A stretch of 64,000 nucleotides of DNA, taken from Angiostrongylus vasorum (Eukaryota; Nematoda; Chromadorea; Rhabditida; Metastrongylidae). Below, piece after piece: positions 48,401-59,383 of this stretch; position 1 is the first letter of the stretch; each line of letters opens with the position of its first letter. The position numbers were made by a program, and so were the translations under genes. The notes beneath the pieces are model-generated. The model made no database searches. It was given only the letters and a program-made list of their open reading frames with translations, and was not told where the DNA came from. The DNA is taken from contig JADANN010000070.1 of the NCBI GenBank assembly GCA_018806985.1, forward strand, positions 186,001 to 250,000, in the 5' to 3' direction.

Positions 48401-48875
48401 GCAACAACAAGGATGCTCAGATATTAGTAGAGCTCTCAACTTCAATTGAGTTTTCAAACCGCGATTACCCTTATCGGGGGGCTTATGTGCTATCCACCAC
48501 ACTAATTGAGGTTCCTTGCTTTACCTATTCTTCAGCTGTTTACTACTCAAGCAGGCGATTGTTTTTTTTTCGTTTCGCGTTCAGAGCGAAATGAGAGTGG
48601 AGTTGGGCGAGGCCTACCTGAAGATTTTATTGAACCGCGAGTCTTGGAATCCGGTGTCGGTGAGAATAACTTCAACCGATTGTTGGAGAAAATGTCCTCC
48701 TAAATCGTTGAATTCACTATAAAACACATTTTTAGTCCTTTGCAATTTAGTGAATTGAAAACCTCAATTGTACCTCAGCTGAAAATGGTGTTGTTTCCGT
48801 TGATATAAGCTCATGACCGGTGGTTCTGTTTGAACGTGCATATTGGGAAAGCAGCAGTAGAAGAACAATTTCCAT
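45461..48875 (-). CDS. minus-strand gene for a signal-peptide protein, unidentified
   Basis: The first exon (48774-48875) has its ATG directly behind 'ttatttcctacag', a trans-splice-type acceptor. It encodes a signal peptide (MEIVLLLLLSQYARS). Exon 2 (48618-48699) and exon 3 (47469-47717) join it in phase with consensus splice sites. Exon 3 encodes 82 polar residues (contains LGVVDGAVEPLF and YFSQKNGYLVLK). Further probable exons: one starting at 47322 (PRLNLRDIKNTENPPCEDV), 46867-46998 (GRNISISNITEEDNGK, three N-glycosylation sequons, donor GTACCA), and the last, 45461-45639, ending TAA (KIMLDQHSPYQRGQKFTDL to VTCK). Between the last two lies a cysteine-rich EB-module-like frame (see 45984-46113). 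The glycosylation sites and signal peptide suggest a secreted or type I membrane protein. No transmembrane helix was found. I do not recognise the family. Exon joins between 47322 and 45639 are unresolved. Confidence 0.6.
45984..46113 (-). other. EB-module-like cysteine-rich open frame
   Basis: On the minus strand the frame reads VCDTDDDCPESAQYCDLGKC, followed by NCRIGL and a last Cys after 'LSG'. This spacing (C-x5-C-x6-C-x4-C-x-C ... C) fits the nematode EB module, an extracellular disulfide-bonded domain. It lies inside the unassigned minus-strand gene. However, between the upstream in-frame TGA (46120-46122) and the first Cys there is no AG, so a normal acceptor cannot open this frame. 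The phase-compatible acceptor at the 'gcttag' just upstream leads into another frame. Confidence 0.45.
48443..48535 (-). repeat. tRNA-like repeat fragment
   Basis: Related to 893-992 (shared cgattaccc...cggggg core). On the minus strand it has a B-box-like GGTTTGAAAAC. It lies in the intron between exons 2 and 3 of the minus-strand gene. Confidence 0.35.
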
Positions 48876-49677
48876 CTGTAGGAAATAACTGAGCATAGAG
48901 TTTGATAGAAATCGTTGAATATATGATATGATATTCTTCAGAATCGTCAAAGGAGGAAGGTCCGTTCATACGTGCCATGAAATTATCACTGTACGAAAAT
49001 CTTGAGTTTAGAACTCTTTTTTTTAATAAATGGTTGACTTTATGATCAAAAACGAACTCCAACGAACCCCAAAAAGTGTACTAATAGCATGTAAATCAGC
49101 GACATATTGAAGAAGTTAAATCAAGAAAGTAGTCTGTTCTCCAAAGGTGGTAAACTAGGAAAGCTTGCTAATAGTTTCTTTATTGTGGTGGCAGTGTTTT
49201 TTTAATTGCAAATAAATAAAGTGCATATTTATCTATGAGGTGCTCTGAAGGGGGAACGATACGGTGGCCCCAACACAGAAATAATGTTTGGGCTTATCAC
49301 TTTAAATACTTTGCAACAATGAGTAGAGAAAAAATGTGGTAAAGAAAACGAAAAATGTGGTGACCGCGGGCTATCCGTGCACGAGAAACCGGCCGGACAC
49401 GGACAAAATCGCTCGATTCGCCTTTGTCACACATTCTTTTATGTATTTAATTGATTCAATGTCCTCAAGAATAACGCATCCCGTGTTGATCAGACCCTCA
49501 CCGACGTTCTATGCACTAGACCTAATTCATGGCATCTTTGGTGGTTGAATGAATATCTAGCTTATAAGATATCCTGTTGTGACTTATCAATCTATCAAGT
49601 CTACATTTTTCTTCCTCTCAAACGATTACGATGCCAATTCGCCTTCCTCAGGACAGGGGGGGATGATATGCCAATGA

Positions 49678-49914
49678 AATCTTAGCTGAATCCTGTCGCG
49701 TGATCTGGAAGAATACATCTTATTGAGGGGACATGATGGTGTGATATGTGAACAAATCTCACGAAATAGTGATATCGAGCAAAAAATAACATCTGCTGAG
49801 ACTCTCAAGATGGCTTTTCTGAGAGTCCTTTTGTCAAGCGAATACACGTCTTTGGAAGCAGGATGCCTGCGTCGCACCCTGATCAGCTTAGAAATTATGA
49901 ACCCATTACTAGTA
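49678..49914 (+). CDS. candidate coding segment, unidentified
   Basis: An open, protein-like frame (contains RDLEEYILLRGHDGVICEQI and LRRTLISLEIMNPLL) ends at a GTAAGA donor at 49915. The composition is helical and leucine-rich. I found no good acceptor in frame, and the minus strand also has a long open frame here, so strand assignment is not secure. The product is unknown. Confidence 0.25.
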
Positions 49915-50017
49915 AGAAAAAGCAGTGACAACAAAACCATTGTCAAAAAATGTAGTGAAAGATAAATTCGCTTTTATTTTCAGTTTTTCCCTTTTTTATG
50001 TTCTAAAACAAAGAAGA

Positions 50018-50220
50018 CAATGATGCTGAGATATTTGCAGTCCCAGGGACGAGTGATTGCTGATGGCATTCATCGATAGAAAAAGCTGAGAGGCAGCCGA
50101 AACGAAGGACCAGCATGGTGTGGTGGTGAACGCGTTAGCCACCTGGAAGGGTAATAGTGCGTTCTTTCCCCACCGCAGACACCTGCGGTCCGGAGTTTCG
50201 CAAATACCTCACCATCATTG
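50018..50220 (+). mobile_element. MITE-like element with terminal inverted repeats
   Basis: The left end, caatgatgctgagatattt, and the right end, aaatacctcaccatcattg, are inverted copies over about 21 bases with two mismatches. The interior is about 160 bp and non-coding. Related copies lie at 2540, 27838, 33860 and 4439 (fragment). A short non-autonomous element with inverted ends fits a MITE. No clear target duplication was seen. Confidence 0.75.
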
Positions 50221-50309
50221 TGGCGGTATTTCGCAACAAACCCTGCCTTTAAAAAAAAAGTAGGCAGCAAATAATAAGTTTAAACAAAAAAAAACATTTT
50301 GAAACACTA

Positions 50310-50445
50310 GAAACACTACTTTGATTCATCGGAAGGCTAGAGCAAGTCATTTTTTAGCGAAATGTGCATTCATTCACCTTCCTGATGCTTATTAGAGTTG
50401 TTGAGTTCATGGCGGATCCTTAAGGATTTGATCAAGGCAGGACGT
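50310..50445 (+). mobile_element. tRNA-derived SINE tail, decayed
   Basis: Recognisable distal phrases of the SINE body: 'attcatcggaaggcta', 'gcattcattcacctt', 'tggcggatcctta', 'ggatttgatcaag'. Confidence 0.45.
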
Positions 50446-50449
50446 TTTG

Positions 50450-51815
50450 TATTTTTGTCGTTTTATGTGGAAAGAAACCTATGGTTTTGTGGTAGTTAGA
50501 GGCTATTCCTACATGGCGAAGGCTAAAGTACAACAGAAGATTCTTCTTGGCCTAGCACTGTTTTCCAAGCCGAGAATGAGTTAGAGATCTGAATCCAGGA
50601 GCCAACCGGATATTGAACCCAAGCCACGGCAGTATAGGCAGTATTTCGTGTCTTCTTATGTGCCAGTGTTCCTTTAGTGAGAGGAACCTACTGAGCTGCG
50701 AAGTGAGCGAATAGACGATTTACTGCACTTACTCGAATCACTTGAAAATAGGGTAAAAAGTATTACTTACTAGTAGTAGGTGATGGAACGAGAACATGCA
50801 CGGGAAAGAAGTCAGTGTTGGGAAGTCGACTAGGCTAGCAATTGTCCAATTGAAATTAATAGTTGACAGTTTGCGTTGTTGACAATGTAGATATTTTATT
50901 AGGACTCCTCTCAAAACCAAGTCATGTCACAACATCGTTTTAACGAGTTTGCATCATAAGCGAACAAAGTTGTGAACATGCAGGCAGTGAATGTGTTGGA
51001 TTAGCCCAGCCTTTCTAGTTAGTTATACGTTTATTATGGGTAATAATTGCAAAAAAAATTGCGTTTGCGCGGTTGTAATTTTCTAACGATCGTTATAAGA
51101 AAATAAAGAAGACCTTGAAAAGGTTAGCGAATGGAAAAAGACGCTGACATATTTGAACTGCGCATATTTAACTAGCAAGAGGACAACACTCAATGACTAA
51201 GTGGTGAAGAGGAGGCACGTCGACAGAAAACCAGACGCTCACTCACATCTTCCGATAGACGATTATTCTCGACATAAACAATCTCGTTTTCTCTTGTTTT
51301 CGTTTGTCCTTGTAGGATATCGTTAACCTCCTATTCCGTGATGATTTTTAAAATCTATAACTGCATACGACTATTCAAAAGTCCTGATGAAAACTAGTTG
51401 TACTTGGAGGTACTAGTTGTACCTGTTTTACAATAATATGTTTTTAATTCGTACTTGAGTGCATTATAGCACATTGTTACAATGCGCCAAACAAGCCGAA
51501 CACACCGGCAGTCTCATCTGCGAAGCATAATAACTGGCTTGTTTGCATAGGAGACAGCACCGTTTCTCCTCTCATCACAGATCGTCGTCTTGCCTCGTGT
51601 TATATTTTCAGTGCTATAATAATTCCAAAGTTTTGTGTATGTGCCTGTGTATGTGTACGACAATAGTCAATCGAGGCCAGCAGTACAGACGCTGTTCCGA
51701 GTTTGCGTCAAGACTGATCGACTCTTCTACCTCATATTGGCAAAGTGGTAGTAGATTCCTCTATGAGAATAGGAATGGCTGATTTGATGAAGCCTTATCT
51801 TGGTAGGCTTCACAA
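50450..51815. other. intergenic, no gene seen
   Basis: AT-rich DNA with short frames only. No repeat or exon was recognised. Confidence 0.4.
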
Positions 51816-51819
51816 ATCG

Positions 51820-51920
51820 GAGCTATAGGCCACATATGCATTCAGTCACTTCTACGATGCTTAATGGAGTCGATTTGATGGCGCATCCCCTTGTGGTTTG
51901 ACCAACGGCAAAAGTTTTTT
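51820..51920 (+). mobile_element. tRNA-derived SINE tail fragment
   Basis: Contains 'atgcattcagtcacttctac', 'gatgcttaatggagtcga' and 'tggcgcatcccc', the distal third of the SINE family. Confidence 0.65.
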
Positions 51921-52573
51921 TCTTCTTTAATAGCAACCCATATCCATCATTGGTTTGGAACTCTCACCATGATAAGGCGTAGCGTTTCTCTACTCTAACT
52001 TACGTAATCATGGAACCTAAGCAGCCACTTCGTGTTATCTGAGTTAAAATATAACGCAATATTTCCACTGTGATGTCTCAACGAAAGTAAAGTGACCATC
52101 GGGAATTGTCGCCGTAAACCAAGCTGTAATAAATCACATTCTTCTTTGAAATGATCTCTGTATAAGACAAGGGTATGAGAACGTCCGACTTTCCCAAGAC
52201 TCCTGAGAAATAAAAAAAAATTGTGCAAACTTTATCACAGTTGAATAACAAAATTTATTTTAGTGTTCTGAGAATTTTTGAAAGCAAAGAACTCAGATAT
52301 TCCTATGCAAAGAGAACATGAATGAGTGAGACCGTCAATAGGAGAACTTAGCATTTATTTTAATGCGAAAGACCGATTTTGAACTGCGAATTTAGGGGAG
52401 CTAAAATTCACCTTAAACAAAGCTTTGTCTTTTAATATTAAACGAGAGTACAAACTCAGTCGATTTAATGTATGTTTACTTATTCTGATAGCCCAGAATT
52501 TTTAAATTCTCGAATGGGCGAATTATAAGAAGACGTTTATCTGCAACTGTCTGTTTGTGGAAGATTTCTCAGC

Positions 52574-52705
52574 CAGCATTTTCGATATGCTTGAACTATT
52601 GACTAGGAAGAAATTCGATGAGCAGGTTGTGAAAGAGTGCTTGGTAGCTCAAGTTCACCTTCTGCAGCTGCTATATTGTTGCCTTCAAGAATGGCTACAC
52701 TGCAA
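52574..52705 (+). CDS. candidate coding exon, unidentified
   Basis: Bounded by the acceptor 'gaagatttctcag' and the donor GTAAGT. The open frame encodes a helical peptide (contains SIFDMLELLTRKKFDEQVV and HLLQLLYCCLQEW) and ends in phase 1. A phase-compatible small exon at 53002-53066 (YIARIPRLLGYDSF) follows, with 'gatgttacag' acceptor and GTGAGC donor. The opposite strand is also open nearby, so the call is tentative. Confidence 0.35.
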
Positions 52706-53088
52706 CTTTTGTAAGTAATTGACCAATTTCACGACAGTACTCCGTTTCTGTGATCGCATTAGTCGGATGCTTTTTCATCTGCCGAGAACGGAAAAGTCGG
52801 GATAGTTGTTTTTTGACACGAATTCGGCAAAATTTTTTGCGAGACTGATTCCATTTCAATCTGCTTTGTGAACAGTATATTTGGTCGTATTGGATTGCGA
52901 TAAACAAATGTTTTATTAGAAAAAGGAAGCCCAGAACAGGCTTCCTGTCAACGATCTGTAGCAATAAATATTTATTATTCCACATCACCTGATGTTACAG
53001 ATATTGCGCGGATCCCAAGACTTCTTGGATACGATTCGTTTTCTCGCATCTATATTCCACGGAGGTGAGCGAATTTTGCGTGGCAACT

Positions 53089-53490
53089 CTACCACTGCCG
53101 GAAATTTTTGCCTTTTTTATGAGTGTCACTAAATGCTGGCTGGTCGAGTCCGTTCTTCTCGAATCCTGGGTTAGCCGTACTAGGATGTCCCCAGATCTCG
53201 ACTACCGACAGTTCCCATCTATTGTGGATTGTAGGTAGTGTGCTGAGTCCAGCAAAGTCTTGCACGAACATCCCGAGGTAAATGCTATGGAATACTTGAT
53301 TACTCCGGTGTGGTTGAACAAACGTGTTGCTCATAGCGAACGGCATCTTCATTGCACTATTGGCTCCGTGAATGTTTATTACACGGTGTATTTGTAAAAT
53401 GTCCAAATCCGTAATCATTTTTGTACCATCATATTGACACATAACGCCCGATGCTAGTCGTCCTACAACTGATAATAATTTCCCGTTCAT
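53089..53490 (-). CDS. candidate single-exon ORF, unidentified
   Basis: An ATG-started minus-strand frame of 133 aa, among the longest simple ORFs in the window. It contains GRLASGVMCQYDG, MSNTFVQPHRSNQVF, NRWELSVVEIWGHPS and ends GKNFRQW. The amino-acid mix is protein-like rather than biased. Minus-strand frames continue to look open just beyond the stop (52985-53085). It might be part of an unrecognised mobile element or gene. No motif was recognised. Confidence 0.35.
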   Translation of the reverse strand: MNGKLLSVVGRLASGVMCQYDGTKMITDLDILQIHRVINIHGANSAMKMPFAMSNTFVQPHRSNQVFHSIYLGMFVQDFAGLSTLPTIHNRWELSVVEIWGHPSTANPGFEKNGLDQPAFSDTHKKGKNFRQW

Positions 53491-54419
53491 TGAACTAGTT
53501 GAGGAGTTGAGAACTTCTGCAGTAACTTATACAGGAGACTGCTATGCCATCTCATTCGCATCTGTAATTCTTGTAGATATTTCCACTTTAAGTACGCTTG
53601 GAACTAAAATTTTCAGCAGAAGGAAACAAGTTTCAAATCATTATGATTTTTAGCACAATAGCGCCACGGTTGTGCTGAGCGAGATCCCACTTGTTCACCT
53701 ACTCTCGCCTTAGAATTTAGAGCCTTGAAGCCAAATAAGTGAATGAAAAACAGGTTCCACAGGCTGAACAGAATCAGAATTTCACCACGATAGTATAAGG
53801 GAAATTGTACCTTGCATGCAACGTTCTGTAGGTTACAAAGCTTTATGACTCCAGTTCGAAAGCCAACCTTGAGCTGAGATATGTTTGGACAAACTTGAAG
53901 AATGCGTCATAATTTTCGCCTTACATGCATTGAAATCAATGTAGGTGGGGCACAATATGTTAAACAACTCCAGAGATTCAACAGAAAACTCGAAGGCGCA
54001 CAGCATTTTTTTAACCTACGCCCTCAATGTTTGTTCAATTTGAGCCCACACGTTTCTAAGTCAAAACTGCCTTCCGTAGCCGCGAGAGTTGAAAAGCCAT
54101 AAAAATGGTCCGGTTTACACGTAAACTGTAACGTGAACTGGAAAGCCGACCCTCTTTCCCAATTAACTCAACGGGTTGATCGCAGTAAAGCGTAGGTGAT
54201 GAAAGAATACACATAGTATGCTTTTTCAGAAAAAAAAGGAGGTCTGGAATTTTTTAGGAAGAAAATGCAGGATTTGAAGAAGCCTTTAAAATAGTTTTCT
54301 TTTTTGAGTTTCTTTAGCTACCTTTACAGCTATTGTCGATTCCTGCTTGAGTGTGAAATATTTCTAATAGAATATTATTATTTTTTTGATATTATTATTT
54401 TTTGAGCGGTGCACCTCAA

Positions 54420-54570
54420 TGGATTCCACTCGATGCAACAACGAACAACCACATCGTGACAACGACCACATATGGATCACCGACTCAGATCTATCCGGCG
54501 CTGAAAATGGCGAGGTCATCGAAACCTTAATCGAATAAACATTTACTTCAACCTCGTGCTAGCTTAATAG
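54420..54570 (+). repeat. dispersed repeat, shared with 16045-16255
   Basis: Blocks 'accgactcagatc', 'gaggtcatcgaaacc' and 'atcgaataaacattta' match the order seen at 16160-16230. Confidence 0.5.
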
Positions 54571-54791
54571 CCCAAAAAAGAAATATTACTAACCATCGTT
54601 TTACAAATTCGTCGTGGAAACTTTATCTTCATTGTCGTCTTATTATTACTACTTTCAGCGATAATAGTATTTTTATTCTTAGTTTAAGTTGGTTTTGGTT
54701 TCTTAAATAAATATTTTGTACTCAAAGTTACCATTCCCTATACTTGATACAAATTTTGTAAACAGTTTTTGAACAACTATTTTGTTTTCAG

Positions 54792-54881
54792 GTATACCTC
54801 TCAGCAATCCTGGAAGAAAAGGAAAAAACGTTCAGCACTAGCAATGTGCAGTGCATTCGATTTCATTCGTGGTACTGCAGA
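54792..54881 (+). CDS. candidate coding exon, unidentified
   Basis: The acceptor 'tattttgttttcag' and donor GTAAAA flank about 90 open bases. Two frames are open: one reads VYLSAILEEKEKTFSTSN, the other SQQSWKKRKKRSALAMCS. It is most likely an exon of an unresolved plus-strand gene. The product is unknown. Confidence 0.35.
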
Positions 54882-54999
54882 GGTAAAACAATGCATATTA
54901 GTGTTATAGTCGTGTATGCCTAATGATGTACGAAATCAATGGTCTGTAATCTCCCTTAGAAGTTTAGCACTAATTTTTTCGACTCGAAGGTAACGCAGG

Positions 55000-55088
55000 C
55001 TTGGTTTACTCGTTGAGCAGGATCGAACTAACGACAACGACCGTATTTTAGGACACCTCTATACCACTGTGCTTTATGCACCTAGCAC
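55000..55088 (-). repeat. tRNA-like repeat head, minus strand
   Basis: Minus-strand A-box-like AAGCACAGTGGTATAGAGG and B-box-like TAGTTCGATCCTG, with tRNA-like spacing. The partner copy is at 61552-61630. No full cloverleaf was seen. Confidence 0.5.
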
Positions 55089-55099
55089 AGCAACACTTA

Positions 55100-56540
55100 A
55101 TTAATTTGAAAATGACTTCATAGCTTGCACTGCCACTATGTAGCGGATTCTGACTTGCTAAAAAACTATGGAAGTGAATAGGTGAGTAGGGGAGAGTATA
55201 AGAAAAAGTGCTGCGTTGAATATTTCGCATTTTGTTGTCGACGCTGCAGACTATGACTGATCGCTTTCATTTTCTAAGCATTGAATTCATTTTTGACTAT
55301 CACTTGGCGTAGGCGCGCTGTTTGTATTCTGTCGATGAAATTTTTCAGGATGATGAATCACTGAAAACGAATTCATTCTCGTTTTGAATGCAAGTTCCTC
55401 GTACTTTTCGCCATCGTTCTCTCCGGCACTTCTTTCCAGATATCGATGGTCAGTAACTATAAAGTACAAAATGTGGGCGGAATTTTCTGGCCAAAATCCG
55501 TCACGAGACCGGTGACGTAGGAAAGACGCATTAATACGGATTATATGTGTCTATATAAACGAAAAAAAATGTATTATGTATAAAAAAATTTGCAAAATGA
55601 GCTAAGTACCTGGAAATAATATGCCCAAGATAAGCCAAACCTGTTGCAAAATGATAAGCAAGGATATAATCTTTAGAAACGTGATGAGATGAGTTGAATT
55701 CAATGCATGAGTGACCAAAAAACATCCTCCGCTTTCAGTTTTAAAACAGTGTAATATAAATCCTCCCGCTCTGACGTCTAGTTTTTTATGCCTGCGGAAT
55801 ATCCGTTCTTATTTTTATAGTTGAGGATCATATTTCGGGTAGAGAAGCTGCCGAAAAAGCGGGTTGATGTTTATGAATGTATCGATGTTTTCGGCCATGT
55901 CGTTTGAATTAAAAAATCTAAAAAAATTTCTTCTCGCACTAACATTTCTTAGGTTCTAATCTAAAAGCACGAAATTGAACAATAAGATGTCAAAAGACGT
56001 GCATGTGTGTGACCTTGGGGCGGCAGTTCAATTTCTCTTCTATATGTCTATAAAGTCCTCAAGCACTCAAGTATTCTAGTTATCGAAAAACCAGCATCGT
56101 CGCGAATGTGTTAACATTTCCAGGCATCGCTACACTTTAGTAGCAAAATTTCTACTTGTTACTTAAAAATTACTCCTCTAACTAATTCCAGTATTGCCTT
56201 TATCAAAGCGCTTGTAACGGTGCGGTGAAAGGTGCACACAGGAGTTGATTTTACACGTGGGCTAAGTAAACCTTATGCGATTGGTAAGATAGTGCCAAAA
56301 TTGTTTTTTATGAGCATAAATTAACTGATTCGATGCATTGGTCAACCGCTGAAATTGTAACAGTGTAGGTTCATTATGCAGGCAATGACCTCTACGAAAC
56401 GTAACCCTTCCATACATACGAAGCTGGTTTCTCGAAGCAGATGGCAGTTAACCCAATAGCAGAGCAGTAAACAAGTTCAGTACTCTAAAGATCTATTGAA
56501 GAAACTTTGCTGTATTACGCTTAAGCATAAGTAGTTTCTA
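55100..56540. other. intergenic or intronic, no gene seen
   Basis: AT-rich DNA. No exon or repeat family was recognised. Confidence 0.4.
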
Positions 56541-56561
56541 CAGAACTCTCTTCAATTTTTA

Positions 56562-56773
56562 GGCTTCGTGAAGTTGAAACCATCATAGAATTGAGAACAA
56601 AATCTAAGTTTTCAAAATTTCTTACGCAGGAATGGCTGTCGAGAAAAATCAGCTATACATGGCAGAGTACCATTACGTTCTCCTGGACGAAATAGGCTTG
56701 TACGATGGCTTTCATCTTCGAAACACGAGCTTCGACGATAATAAGCAAAAAATGAGTTTGGTGGGCTTCAGAT
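56562..56773 (+). CDS. candidate coding exon(s), unidentified
   Basis: The acceptor 'cttcaatttttag' opens a frame with LREVETIIELRTKSKFSKFL that runs to a stop at 56691. An overlapping alternative starts at an ATG just behind 'atttcttacgcag' (56633) with MAVEKNQLYMAEYHYVLLD and ends at 56775. Both look protein-like, and I cannot decide between them. The product is unknown. Confidence 0.3.
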
Positions 56774-57667
56774 AGTCAGATTTATGTCATTTCAAAACGG
56801 GAAGAGCTTCTTATTGGAAAATGTCGGTGGATTTTAACACATGTCTTAAACAAGAAAGTTTACAATGAGCTGAGTATATGCTTGTTTAAAACTAAAAGGC
56901 GCAATTATTTTTGGTCACTTAGATTGTGTACAATGTACATCGTCAGGGAAGGGGAAGGGTCAGCGGAGTCATTTGTCCATACCTCAAGAATTCATTATCA
57001 CCGAACTCGTTATTGTATGACTTGCTCACCTGATGAGTCCTCGAATAGTATGAGCGAGCACCTGTGAAGTGTCCACTCGTCAGTGTTCAGTGCTAATGTT
57101 GCCGATTAGGTTTCCTTTGATCTAAGGCCGCGAAAATCAATACATTTTTCTTTCAGGATCCCAATGAAAAAATCTTCTCTATAGAATTCTTTTTTTTTGG
57201 AGATTGACACACATCTTACGGAACCAATTCATTAACGGTCCTTTCTTACTGATTGTTGTTCAGTCATAACAGTACCGTCAGTTTAATGACTCCAACTTGT
57301 GTGTCTTGCACAGTTAGGCGATGAATCCAGAAATACGTTGACAACGGTCCCGCTCGCAGATGATCTATAATCTTGTCTTTCTTGACAATCGCTACCATTC
57401 AAGAACGTGTCAACTGTAGTGTAATCGATATGTTGTTTTCACAGTTGTAGACCACCTGAATCTATGAGAAAGAAGTCGCCAGTGTCTAAATGGCGCTTGG
57501 AATTGTTGTCTTGCCTGTCTCATGTTTCAGCAACAACAGAAATAACACAATTTCAAAGTACTGTTTTGACTCATAATCATCCATACTAAGAAAGTCTTCA
57601 CTTAAGCTAAATACGAAGCCAAAAACCAACATGTTTCAGCTTATTGAGTCACTGTAGTTTTTTGGAT

Positions 57668-57905
57668 AAAAAAGGATAAAGTTCTGTGCGTTGGTCTAGG
57701 GTTGCGCCATGCATTCGACTTCATTGAGCATCAAGGTGACTGAATACATATCCGATGTATCGAGCCAGTGCTGCTATCCTCCCAGATAAGTCTGATACCA
57801 ATTTGCCGACCTCGGGAGGATGGAACGCTTGCTGGGCCATGGGCGCGGGGATCGATTCTACGTGTGTGTTGCAGAGTGCCCATCACCACTGCGCTACACC
57901 CGTTC
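57668..57905 (-). mobile_element. tRNA-derived SINE, minus strand
   Basis: A near-complete reverse copy from 'aaaaaaggataaagttctg' (tail) to 'actgcgctacacccg' (head). It keeps the B box (GGATCGATTC in reverse) and most of the body. Confidence 0.85.
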
Positions 57906-57909
57906 TTTT

Positions 57910-59380
57910 TTGGATACTTGCAGCAAATGTTATCACTTCTTTACACTTAGAGACATAGTACTGGTCCATGATTAGTTGTCCAGTTTAATCATGCGTCTTT
58001 TTTAGAAATTTGCTATGTAATTGAATTAAAAGAGATGCATGAAAACTAGAACTACTTTAAATGAGCAACCATTTACAGCCATAGGTAGTTTGTTACACGT
58101 TTGTGGCGCAACCACTTCAACTTGGTATAGGAACTTGAAGTTCGCTCACTAATTGAAAGTGGAAACCTGGGGAAATCACCGTCAACAGCCAAAACATGAG
58201 AATCAGGTTGGACGGTTATGTCATGTGTTTTGAGGACAATCGTTTCGTGGGCGTCAACATGAACTACGGTATCTCAAGAGATGTCGCATGAGTAACTGAA
58301 CTTTACAGGTGTTGTGGTGGTCAAATTTAAAGATCACTCGGAAACTCATTTTCACGACAAGAGCGGATGACGGTGCCATCGTCTCGCCCCCCTCAGTGCA
58401 TTCGCTCATTAATAATACGACTGTAACAGGGAGAAGGAGGGAAAGAAAATGAAGAAAACACAGCACGATTCGGAATCAGTGAACGTCATTTAGTCCATTG
58501 CTGTCTATCCTATATACTATACTATTACTGATCGTGTTTTAAAGCAGTATATTTGTTGACTTATTTTTTTAAGAACCAATCGTTTTTTGCTTAAACACTA
58601 TAAGCGAATGCGTATCGCAGTGGTAATGATGCCGTTAATTAAGAGCAAGGTGCTGGCTCGGCCCTATCCTGGTTTCATCAACCATTCCATGCCTACGGGA
58701 TCGAGAAATTGTTACGACACCTCTCGGAGATCAGGCCACCCCTCCAATTCAAAAAATCTAGCGAGTGCCTGTGATGGAGATTTAAGAACGTCGTAGGAAT
58801 GCTGTTCCAGGATTGTAGGGACAGTCGGCTCGACCAGCATTCAGTGCCATCCATAAAAAAGACGGAATTCCTCAAACAATAGACCATCCCATGCGCAAAA
58901 GGTTTGAGGATCTTTGTCAACGACAGATGCTAGAAAACAAATGGAGTGCAAGAAGTGTTCTGATTCGCAATATTATGATTTCGGATCATGTAAAAAAAAC
59001 GGCGCTATAGATAAGAAAAAAAGTAGAATTGGTGACCATGCAATTACTTCTCAAGCACTTTAAAAACGGACAGCTACAGAATAATTTGGAGACTTTGTAG
59101 CTTAAAAAAAAGGCTAAATTTGTGCGTCAGAGTAGTGCGGCAATGCAGCTGGGCATTGGATTTAAACCAAGTTCATACCAAAGCAGAACGACGTATTGTT
59201 GCTAATGGATTTATCACTGCATTATCTAAAGAATGATGGACGTGAACTAATGAAAGACCTTCCATTTTGTCGATGAATTCAAGACCTACAAAAAAAACTG
59301 CCGAAGAAATGCTTTTTTAATGGTTTGCGTGTTGGCTTCTCTGCAGGAGAAACACTTCAGGTTATCTCTTACATTACTCA
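57910..59380. other. intergenic, no gene seen
   Basis: No exon or repeat was recognised. The short frames lack splice context. Confidence 0.4.
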
Positions 59381-59383
59381 TCG

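Noticed and set aside
48506..48722. Plus-strand ORFs, one with a protein-like stretch and apparent splice sites
   Set aside because: The minus strand here fits a better model: exon 48618-48699 joins in phase to exons on both sides of the signal-peptide gene. The plus frames are shadows.
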